NCBI GenBank assembly: GCA_946406435.1
Contig: CAMJKP010000020.1
Span: 1 to 50,147 of the forward strand
Length of the DNA: 50,147 bases
Source of the DNA: an uncultured Prevotellaceae bacterium
GTDB lineage: Bacteria > Bacteroidota > Bacteroidia > Bacteroidales > Bacteroidaceae
Direction of reading: 5' to 3'
The notes beneath the pieces were generated by a model that was not told the DNA's origin, made no database searches, and saw nothing but the letters and a program-made list of their open reading frames with translations. The stretch's first letter is position 1; every line of letters starts with the position of its first letter. This document shows, piece by piece, positions 32,140 through 39,266 of this stretch. The translations under genes were made by a program, and so were the position numbers.

Positions 32140-35013
32140 ATGAAAAAACTACTATCTCTCCCACCTAATCTGGTGGATTGTTTTCACGATATCACAGGAT
32201 TGTCTCGCGAGGAATGGTTCTGTACCAACGACCCTGTTGGTGCAAAGCTCGGTTCTGGCGGTGGCACCACATGGCTCATGCAGGAGTATGAGAAGTCGGA
32301 ATACTATGATAATCAGTCAACTGAAGGAAAACCAGAAAAACGTCTTATCCTTCATGCTGGCGGTCAGAGCCGTCGCCTTCCTGCGTATGCTCCTTCGGGA
32401 AAAATCCTTACTCCTATCCCTGTGTTTCGTTGGGAGAGAGGTCAGCGTTTGTCGCAGGATCTCCTTTCGCTTCAGGTGCCTTTGTATGAGAAGATAATGT
32501 CGGTTGCTCCTGACGGTCTTCGCACTATGATTGTGAGTGGCGATGTGTATATCCGTGCTACTCAGCCTATTGGCGAGATTCCAGATGCGGATGTGGTGTG
32601 CTATGGTCTTTGGCTCGGTCCAGAGATTGCTTGCGATCACGGCATCTTCGTTTCTTCGCATGAGAAGCCAGGAATCTTGAAGTGCATGATGCAAAAGCCA
32701 TCTGTCCAGACACTCTCTCAGCTCCTTGAAAATCATTACTACCTTACGGACATCGGCATCTGGCTGCTATCAGATAAGGCGATGCAAGTGCTTAGGAATA
32801 AGTCGCTTAATGCAGACGGAAGCATAAGGGAATACGACCTTTATTCGGAGTTCGGTTGTGGATTGGGTACTGATCCTACTACCCCTGATGATGAGGTTAG
32901 CCAACTCTCGGTTGCTATCCTTCCGTTGCCTGGTGGTGAGTTCTATCACTATGGCACAACTCACGAGATTCTGTCCTCTACCCTTGCCGTTCAGAATATC
33001 GTAAATGATCAGCGAGAGATAATGCACCATTCCAGAAGGCCGCATCCTTCCATGTTTGTGCAGAATTCTGAGATGAAGATAAAACTGACAGACAAAAATC
33101 AGAATATCTGGATAGAAAACTCATGGATAGGCGAGAAATGGTCGCTTACGAGGGATAATGTCATTACTGGCGTTCCTGAGAATGATTGGGAGATTAGTCT
33201 TCAGCCTGGGCAATGCGTTGATATTGTGCCGATTGGCGAAAAGGGTTATGCCGTCCGTACCTACGGCTTTAATGATAAGTTTGCAGGGAAGTTGCAGTTC
33301 ACGCCGTTGTTCCCTGTTGTAGAGAATATTGAGGAAATGGGACGCGTACTGAAAGAGATGCTGCGGCCTCTCCCCCCGCTTTGCACATACTCCGATGTTA
33401 TAAACATCGAACTTCCCTCCGTAGGGAGGGAGCCGGAGTGCTCAAATCCAGAAGAGTCCAAACTTTCCTTAAATGAATCTTTTGAAGGCGTTAGCGGCTC
33501 CCTCCCTACGGGGGAGGGCGGGGGGAGAGGCCGAGTTTCTGCCGAGCAAATCTCATCTCAAGCTAACCTCCGTCGCTTGACGGCTCAGAGAAAGCGTTTC
33601 CGTGCGCTTTGTTGGCCTTCTATTGCCGAAAATTATCGTCATAGCGTGTTCTTCCAGACGGATCTTGGCGATGCAGCACAGGACTTTGCTGCTAACAATA
33701 TCACTATTCCACAGCCTATCAGCGAGGATAATCCGCTACTCACACGAGTGCACGATAATATGTTCCGTGCTGAGGTGAAACGACTTCGTGGTGAGGACGA
33801 TACGGCTGATGCTCAGGAGGCTTTCAGACTTCTTCGTCAAGGACTTACCGAGACCGTAAAGGCTGAGATTGAGAATCAGAAATCACCTCGTATGTCGGTG
33901 TATGGTGATCAGATTGTGTGGGGCAGGTCGCCTGTTCGTATCGACATAGCCGGTGGCTGGACAGACACCCCTCCTTACTGTCTGATGGAGGGTGGAAATG
34001 TTATCAATCTTGCCATTGAACTGAACGGTCAGCCACCTCTTCAGGCATACGTTAAGCCTTGCAAGGAGCATCACATCATTCTCCGAAGCATTGACCTTGG
34101 CGCGTCAGAGGTCGTTAAGACCTACGAGGAACTTGCTGATTTCTACCACGTTGGCTCTCCGTTCTCAATTCCGAAGGCTGCCCTCGTACTTGCAGGTTTC
34201 CAGCCAGGCTTCTGCATCGAGAAGTTCGATTCATTGGAAAAGCAGTTGGAGGCATTCGGCTGTGGCATAGAACTCACCATGCTTTCGGCTATTCCCGCAG
34301 GCTCAGGACTTGGCACGAGCAGCATCCTTGCAAGTACCGTGCTTGGCGCGTTGAATGATTTCTGCGGACTGGCATGGGATAAGCAGGAGATAGGTCGTCG
34401 TACGCTTGTTCTCGAACAACTCCTTACTACTGGCGGCGGTTGGCAGGATCAGTTTGGCGGTTTGCTTCAGGGCATCAAGCTCCTCCAGACAAAGCGAGGC
34501 TTCGACCAGAGCCCTACGGTTCATTGGCTGCCTTCAGAGCTTTACACCCAACCAGAGTATCGTCAATGCCACCTTCTCTATTACACAGGCATCACTCGCA
34601 CGGCAAAGACCTTGTTGGCTGAGATTGTCCGTAGGATGTTCCTGAACAACCACGATGAGATTGCTCTCTTGCGTGATATGAAGGAGCACACGCTTAATCT
34701 CTATGAAACGATTCAGAGGAATGACTTCGTGGGCTTGGGTAAGGCTATCCGCAAGACTTGGGCGCAGAATCAGGCTATTGACGGAGGTACGAATCCTGCA
34801 GGTGTCAAGGCCATAAGTGATATGGTTGATGACCTCTGTCTCGGCTACAAGCTCCCTGGCGCTGGCGGTGGCGGCTATCTCTACATGGTGGCAAAAGATC
34901 CAGATGCCGCTGCTCGTATCAGACAGATTCTCAACGCTAATCCTCAGAATGCGAATGCCCGTTTCGTGGAGATGACATTGAGCGAGAAGGGGTTGCAGGT
35001 GAGCCGGAGCTAA
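32140..35013 (+). CDS. fkp: Bifunctional L-fucokinase / GDP-L-fucose pyrophosphorylase with in-frame palindromic element
   Basis: Fkp phosphorylates L-fucose and converts the product to GDP-fucose for decoration of surface glycans; it is known in Bacteroides. The N-terminal half is the pyrophosphorylase (LHAGGQSRRLPAYAPSGKIL). The C-terminal half is a GHMP kinase (GRSPVRIDIAGGWTDTPPYC, AIPAGSGLGTSSILA, PGAGGGGYLYMVAKD). I chose ATG 32140-32142 (MKKLLSLPPNL), giving 957 residues; the open frame runs further upstream across rpsO and its terminator. Residues about 409-465, between the two catalytic halves, come from a complete family A element (RPLPPLCTYSDVINIE... SGSLPTGEGGGRG). The spot seems to be a tolerant linker. 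Confidence 0.95.
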   Translation: MKKLLSLPPNLVDCFHDITGLSREEWFCTNDPVGAKLGSGGGTTWLMQEYEKSEYYDNQSTEGKPEKRLILHAGGQSRRLPAYAPSGKILTPIPVFRWERGQRLSQDLLSLQVPLYEKIMSVAPDGLRTMIVSGDVYIRATQPIGEIPDADVVCYGLWLGPEIACDHGIFVSSHEKPGILKCMMQKPSVQTLSQLLENHYYLTDIGIWLLSDKAMQVLRNKSLNADGSIREYDLYSEFGCGLGTDPTTPDDEVSQLSVAILPLPGGEFYHYGTTHEILSSTLAVQNIVNDQREIMHHSRRPHPSMFVQNSEMKIKLTDKNQNIWIENSWIGEKWSLTRDNVITGVPENDWEISLQPGQCVDIVPIGEKGYAVRTYGFNDKFAGKLQFTPLFPVVENIEEMGRVLKEMLRPLPPLCTYSDVINIELPSVGREPECSNPEESKLSLNESFEGVSGSLPTGEGGGRGRVSAEQISSQANLRRLTAQRKRFRALCWPSIAENYRHSVFFQTDLGDAAQDFAANNITIPQPISEDNPLLTRVHDNMFRAEVKRLRGEDDTADAQEAFRLLRQGLTETVKAEIENQKSPRMSVYGDQIVWGRSPVRIDIAGGWTDTPPYCLMEGGNVINLAIELNGQPPLQAYVKPCKEHHIILRSIDLGASEVVKTYEELADFYHVGSPFSIPKAALVLAGFQPGFCIEKFDSLEKQLEAFGCGIELTMLSAIPAGSGLGTSSILASTVLGALNDFCGLAWDKQEIGRRTLVLEQLLTTGGGWQDQFGGLLQGIKLLQTKRGFDQSPTVHWLPSELYTQPEYRQCHLLYYTGITRTAKTLLAEIVRRMFLNNHDEIALLRDMKEHTLNLYETIQRNDFVGLGKAIRKTWAQNQAIDGGTNPAGVKAISDMVDDLCLGYKLPGAGGGGYLYMVAKDPDAAARIRQILNANPQNANARFVEMTLSEKGLQVSRS
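33364..33533. repeat. Palindromic element family A, complete copy inside fkp
   Basis: The left arm is the 72-bp form (33364-33435), with its inner ACTCCGATGTTATAAACATCG hairpin, and the right arm is the 39-bp form (33495-33533). The two are inverted to each other around a 59-bp spacer. The fkp frame stays open across the full 170 bp. Confidence 0.88.
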
Positions 35014-35086
35014 AGACCCACCCCCTTGCCCCCTGACACATACTCCGATGTTATCAACATCGGACTTCCCATAAAGGGAGGGGAGT
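35014..35086. repeat. Palindromic element family A-like copy between fkp and the GSCFA gene
   Basis: It begins directly after the fkp stop with AGACCCACCCCCTTGCC, has the family A inner palindrome CCGATGTTATCAACATCGG (35045-35063), then ACTTCCCATAAAGGGAGGGG. It ends 17 bp before the next ATG. Confidence 0.75.
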
Positions 35087-35103
35087 AGATAGAATTTAAA
35101 GTT

Positions 35104-35988
35104 ATGGAGTTTCGAACAAAGATAGAGTTAGAAAAATCATCTTTTAAGATTAATCCGACGGACAAACTTCTGTTCGTTGGCTCATGCTTTGCGGAGAACA
35201 TCGGACGGCGATTCGTCGATAATCAGTTTGATGCTATCGTCAATCCGTATGGCACGATGTATAATCCTGCGAGTGTGTACCATTCGGTAAAGAGAGCCTT
35301 GGAGGGCGTTAGCGGCTCCATCCCTACGGAGGGAAGTCCGATGTTGATAACATCGGAGTATGTGCAAAGCGGGGGGAGAGGCCGCTTCGATGTTGCCATC
35401 TTCACCCTCGGCACTAACCACATCTACATCCTGAAGGAGACGGGTGAGATAGTGGATAACTGCATGAAGCGTCCGCAAAGGTTGTTTCGTGAAGAGCAAC
35501 TGAGCGTGGATGAGTGTGCTGATTATCTCTCAAAGGCGGTTGGACTTCTGAAGGAGCGTAACCCAGAGGTGAAGGTGGTGTTTACGGTAAGCCCGATAAG
35601 ATATGCGAAGTACGGTTTCCACGGCTCTCAGCTATCCAAGGCAACGCTCTTGCTGGCTGTTGACAAACTCGTCACCGCATCGCCTGAGACCATCAGTTAT
35701 TTCCCTGCCTACGAGATTATGAACGATGAACTTCGCGACTATCGTTTCTATCAGCCCGATATGCTTCACCCTTCGGAGCAGGCGGTGGATTATATCTACG
35801 AGCGGTTTGCCGAAACGTATTTCTCGGAAGAGGCAAATGCAATGGTTGCTGAATGGGAACCCATCAAGGCGGCACTCGCACATCGTCCGTTCAATCCCGA
35901 TAGCGAAGAGCATAAAGCCTTTCTCGCCAAGGTCACAGCCAAGAAGGAAGCCTTTCTTGCGAAGTGGAAATGTTCAATTAACAATTAA
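35104..35988 (+). CDS. GSCFA-domain protein with element replacing a native segment
   Basis: This 294-residue protein belongs to the GSCFA family, named for the GSCFAENIG motif seen here at about residues 26-34, and related to SGNH-type hydrolases. Other conserved parts are NPYGTMYNPASVYHSVKRAL, FTLGTNHIYILKETGEIVDNC, VVFTVSPIRYAKYGFHGSQLSKATL and MLHPSEQAVDYIYERF with the His near the C-terminus. Residues 70-94 (SGSIPTEGSPMLITSEYVQ...) come from a 72-bp family A arm. From memory of the family, about 40-50 native residues normally found between RAL and the FTLGT strand are missing, so this is a replacement rather than a pure insertion. Activity may be altered. Confidence 0.9.
   Translation: MEFRTKIELEKSSFKINPTDKLLFVGSCFAENIGRRFVDNQFDAIVNPYGTMYNPASVYHSVKRALEGVSGSIPTEGSPMLITSEYVQSGGRGRFDVAIFTLGTNHIYILKETGEIVDNCMKRPQRLFREEQLSVDECADYLSKAVGLLKERNPEVKVVFTVSPIRYAKYGFHGSQLSKATLLLAVDKLVTASPETISYFPAYEIMNDELRDYRFYQPDMLHPSEQAVDYIYERFAETYFSEEANAMVAEWEPIKAALAHRPFNPDSEEHKAFLAKVTAKKEAFLAKWKCSINN
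35313..35384. repeat. Palindromic element family A, 72-bp arm inside the GSCFA gene
   Basis: CGGCTCCATCCCTACGGAGG at the start, AAGTCCGATGTTGATAACATCGG inside (split stem) and GGGGGGAGAGGCCG at the end. It is the inverted counterpart of 33364-33435 in fkp and is exactly 24 codons long. Confidence 0.87.
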
Positions 35989-36810
35989 CATGTGTCCTCG
36001 CGGATAGTACTATCAAGCTCCCTTCTCAGGGATGGGATTTGGAACGGATTTACAACGGACTTATAACGGTATTACAACGGACTTGGAACCTATCACCCCA
36101 ACACGCATCACCTAACTTTCGAGTGCAAAGTTACTACATTTTTCGCGAATGTCCCAACTAACAACAGAAAAATATATGAGACTTTCCAAGAAAAAATGTT
36201 TTGTACTTGTAATACATTGATATACAAGCGAATATTTTCGGAGACTGTAGGGCGCATAGATAAACTATCATAATATCAGATAGTTTTATCACACACCCCC
36301 TATGTCGGTGAATTTTACCCCAAAATATAATATATAATAATATTATATATTATATTTTGAAGTATTTTTTGAAGAGAGAAATATCATACTGTCCCTGTTT
36401 AAACTATCAGATATTATGATAGTTTCTGTTTCTTGTTGTTTACATCAGATATATATGATAGTTTTCAATGAAGATTGAATGATGTGCATAACTTGTTGAT
36501 ATATAAGAAGAGATTGTCCTGTAAGAGCAGCAAATAGATAGAAACTATCATAATATCAGTTATTTTTTTAAGACACCCCCTGACACTATATTTCATCCGA
36601 TGTTATGATATAAGTTTATGTTCGAATCGTGTTGAAGTGGGGAAAATGTGGGAAGTGTAGGTCATTTTCCTTGTTTTTCTATGAATGACGCTGTGTTTTT
36701 CAATCCACACCGTCTCTTTTCTTTGTGCGTTGTTGATAAAACTAACATATATCAGTTAGGAAAAACAGGGAGAGTGTGAGATTGTGGATATGTTTTTTTA
36801 ACGATTAATA
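35989..36810. repeat. Gene-free gap with palindrome array (AACTATCATAATATC)
   Basis: This gap has no credible gene. Near 36030-36092 ACGGACTT units recur (see 9480 and 29899). At 36126-36133 the complement is TAACTTTG, an orphan promoter box pointing left. AAACTATCATAATATCAGATAGTTT-type palindromes occur at 36262-36288, 36409-36435, 36453-36475 and 36541-36563, two of them followed by an ACACCCCCT block. An AT-rich palindrome lies at 36325-36358. At 36741-36776 CTAACATATATCAGTTAGG and ACAGGGAGAG form the first of two direct repeats. Confidence 0.65.
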
Positions 36811-36842
36811 TTTGCGTGGCTGACGAAAATATAGTACCTTTG
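36811..36842 (+). promoter_or_regulatory. Promoter of the 221-residue secreted protein gene
   Basis: TTTG (36811-36814) and TACCTTTG (36835-36842) are spaced by exactly 20 bp. The leader is about 80 nt. Confidence 0.8.
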
Positions 36843-36927
36843 TGCCGCATTAATGCAAAAACGATACATACAACATGTTTTTCAAACTAATCATTCAAAG
36901 CTAATATTAAAAACTTCAATTTGAAAG

Positions 36928-37593
36928 ATGAAAAGATTATTATCTATTATCGCAATCATAATGATGGTTGCAAGTATTGCTGTGGCAAAGGATAAAGAGG
37001 CGGTAAAGTGTACCCTGACATTGCTTGACGGTAAAACTGTTACGGGCTACATGGTTGATTACAAGACAAAGACCAATACCTACGGAGCTGATAAGGTCTT
37101 GACAATCAGTAAGGTATTTATTGCAGAGAAACCAGGCGAGGCAGGCACGGAGTATTCAGCAAACGACTCGAAAAAGATTGTATTCACCGTGGATGGCAAA
37201 GAGATTGAATGTCTCTCAATGTATATTCTGAGGAACAACACAAGGCCTATCAATTTGAAGCATGGCAGCGAGAAAGGCTTTATGAATGTTGTTTACAAGA
37301 AAGACGGTATCATTGGCTTTGCGTCAAATGCGAAGGAGGTTATCTGGTCTTCTACTCCTCCTGTGATGGAGCTTCCTACATACGTTGTGAGCTATTGTGT
37401 GGAGGGTGATGAAGTGGCAGTACCTTACTGGATTCCGTCAGATGCCAATTCTATAGGTGCAAAGACGGGCCTTCGTTATTGCTTTGAGCGTTTTCCGAAG
37501 GTTGCGGAATACATCAAGGGCAAAGAGTTCAAAATGAAGGATTTGAAGAACGCTCCGTTGAGCATTCTTGATAAGGTGGTAGAGCTTAAGTAA
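36928..37593 (+). CDS. Secreted hypothetical protein
   Basis: This 221-residue protein has a signal peptide (MKRLLSIIAIIMMVASIAVA) and a mature beta-rich part starting KCTLTLLDGKTVTGYMVDYKTKTNTYGADK. The first 60 residues look like a domain with a typical LxDGKxVxGY start, seen in many Bacteroidetes secreted proteins. No catalytic motif is visible. It is flanked on both sides by a direct repeat (36741 and 37737), about 1 kb apart. Function unknown. Confidence 0.76.
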   Translation: MKRLLSIIAIIMMVASIAVAKDKEAVKCTLTLLDGKTVTGYMVDYKTKTNTYGADKVLTISKVFIAEKPGEAGTEYSANDSKKIVFTVDGKEIECLSMYILRNNTRPINLKHGSEKGFMNVVYKKDGIIGFASNAKEVIWSSTPPVMELPTYVVSYCVEGDEVAVPYWIPSDANSIGAKTGLRYCFERFPKVAEYIKGKEFKMKDLKNAPLSILDKVVELK

Positions 37594-37681
37594 TCTCTGT
37601 TTGATGTATGTATCATTTGTAAACAGACGATTTGCGATGCTATCATAATCAGATATTTTTCACAGACACTAAGCATACGAG

Positions 37682-37709
37682 GGGGTGAACGGTTCGTTCA
37701 CCCCTTTTT
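37682..37709 (+). terminator. Terminator after the 221-residue secreted protein gene
   Basis: GGGGTGAACG (37682-37691) and CGTTCACCCC (37695-37704) form a perfect 10-bp stem with a three-base loop, followed by TTTTT. GAACGA/TCGTTC pieces recur at about 37788-37802 and 38049-38066. Confidence 0.85.
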
Positions 37710-37736
37710 GTCATTATTCTCGACAATGTGTGGATC

Positions 37737-38183
37737 TAACATATAACTGTTAGGAAAACAGGGAGAGGGAGTAACACAATACCGACGCTGAACGATTCGT
37801 TCGCCGTCGGTTTCGGAACTGCGAGAAAGAAAAATCCCTGAGTAAAATCTAACACGAGAAGATAAAACCACATTCGTGATTTACTAATCTGGTTTCAAAA
37901 AATTACATAAACGAGGAATGTTGGATTAACGTCAGTTCGTCGACTTGCTTTAGCTTGTTGAGCCTTAGCGAAAAATTCACGTTCTTTAGAAACAAAAGCT
38001 TATGTCCGAAATGGACACAAGCTTTTTTGGGGGGATTATAGGGGCTGGGTGAACGAATCGTTCTGTCAGGTGCTTATACTTGGTACATTTTCATGATATA
38101 GAAGAAAACAAGGAGATGGCAAAACGCCACCTCCTTGGATAAATTTTTATCTCTAAATATCTAAAACATAGCCCCAAAGCGTA
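37737..38183. other. Gene-free gap: direct repeat and hairpins
   Basis: CTAACATATAACTGTTAGG with ACAGGGAGAG (37737-37768) is the second of the direct repeats flanking the 221-residue secreted protein gene. A short ACTTGCTTTAGCTTGTTGAGCC repeat lies at 37943-37975. A strong hairpin with T run lies at 37994-38028 (AAAAGCTTATGTCC / GGACACAAGCTTTT). A hairpin at 38109-38137 (CAAGGAGATGGC / GCCACCTCCTTG) followed by T residues on the minus strand suits the end of the lipoprotein transcript. No gene is seen. Confidence 0.65.
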
Positions 38184-38948
38184 TTAATCATTTAATATGC
38201 TATCGAAGCTATGATTATCTTCTACTTCTATCATTTTTCCATCAACAAGTCTGACGATTGGGGTCTTTGCATAGATGTGGCCTTCTGTGTTTTTTATTAC
38301 AGCCATATAACATTTATTTTCAATTGGGAAATCATGCTGCCAAACTCCATCTTCTGAATATTTTATTGAGCATATGCTGATGTTATCACTGTCTTCATTA
38401 TAAAAAGCACTATAGAGTGCTACTTGCAAATTAGATGGCACATCCCACTCCTCTATTCCGGAAGTCTTAAAACGCAATGCATAATCGGACCAGTTCCCCA
38501 TAGGAATGGTTGCTGGTTCTGTGAACTGAATGCTTACGTCATTAGTAGTCGTGAAGGACTTGTATTGCTTGGAAAAAACAGGATCTTTACTATTGTATGG
38601 GTAATACACAATCTTGTAATAATATGTATGCTCTGGCTTTAAACCTCTAATAAATATACCGCTTTCACCATGCTTCAACTGAGCTATAGCGAAAATGACA
38701 GTTCCTGTTATTCCGGGTAACTCGGAAATGTACTTTTCTATTCCATAATATATAAAAACGTCACCTTTGATGTCGCTTGTATTGATAGGGATGAAAGCCG
38801 TTGTAGCCTTGATGTTTTCCGCAGAAGGAAGATTCTCGATAAATTCTGGTGTGGCTTCAATGTCTTCGTCGTCATCTCCACATGATACGAATGTTAGGCT
38901 CAAAAGAGCCAATGATGAAATGAAAAAGCCTTTGAAAATGTTGCTCAT
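38184..38948 (-). CDS. Lipoprotein with FN3-like domain, hypothetical
   Basis: This 254-residue protein has a lipoprotein signal peptide (MSNIFKGFFISSLALLSLTFVSC) and an acidic tether GDDDEDIE after the cysteine, a feature linked to surface export of lipoproteins in Bacteroidetes. The segment FIRGLKPEHTYYYKIVYYPYN, then KSFTT, resembles a fibronectin type III strand pattern. The rest is beta-rich. A good promoter lies upstream (39005-39036). Function unknown. Confidence 0.8.
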   Translation of the reverse strand: MSNIFKGFFISSLALLSLTFVSCGDDDEDIEATPEFIENLPSAENIKATTAFIPINTSDIKGDVFIYYGIEKYISELPGITGTVIFAIAQLKHGESGIFIRGLKPEHTYYYKIVYYPYNSKDPVFSKQYKSFTTTNDVSIQFTEPATIPMGNWSDYALRFKTSGIEEWDVPSNLQVALYSAFYNEDSDNISICSIKYSEDGVWQHDFPIENKCYMAVIKNTEGHIYAKTPIVRLVDGKMIEVEDNHSFDSILND

Positions 38949-39004
38949 TTTGTTGTTTTTGTAATTTAGTTTTTGTTTTCAGAACTATTTCTGAATTTCG
39001 AGTG

Positions 39005-39036
39005 CAAAGGTACAAAAATAATCTTATAACCTCAAA
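39005..39036 (-). promoter_or_regulatory. Promoter of the 254-residue lipoprotein gene
   Basis: On the minus strand TTTG (39033-39036) and TACCTTTG (39005-39012) are spaced by 20 bp. The sequence after the box, CACTCGAAATTC, resembles the start of the leader repeats and of the rrn transcript. Confidence 0.78.
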
Positions 39037-39098
39037 CTATTGTTTGATTTTTTCAGTTTAGTGATTAAGTTGTGAAGAGGTTAGAGTATGAATTTAAC

Positions 39099-39253
39099 AA
39101 GGGGGTAGCGAAACGCCCCCCCCTTGGATAAGGTTATTGTAAGTGATGATATTAAACCAGCTGAATTTTCAGCCCGTTAACTTTCTTTCAAACGCGAAGA
39201 CGCAAAGACGCAAAGTTTATAAAACTCTGTGTCTCTGCGCCTTTGCGTTTTTA
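39099..39253. terminator. Hairpins downstream of GH97
   Basis: CAAGGGGG/CCCCCTTG (about 39099-39127) is a hairpin similar in sequence to the one at 38109-38137. Next to GH97, AAACGCGAAGACGCAAAGACG (about 39191) and CTCTGCGCCTTTGCGTTT (about 39233-39250) are inverted repeats. Both may end the minus-strand transcript. The gap 38949-39266 holds no gene. Confidence 0.55.
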
Positions 39254-39266
39254 TGAGATAAATCCC

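Noticed and set aside
21157..35384. Family A copies as a CRISPR or as simple terminators
   Set aside because: Copies are spread over 14 kb, several are inside coding sequence, spacing is irregular, and most lack a T run.
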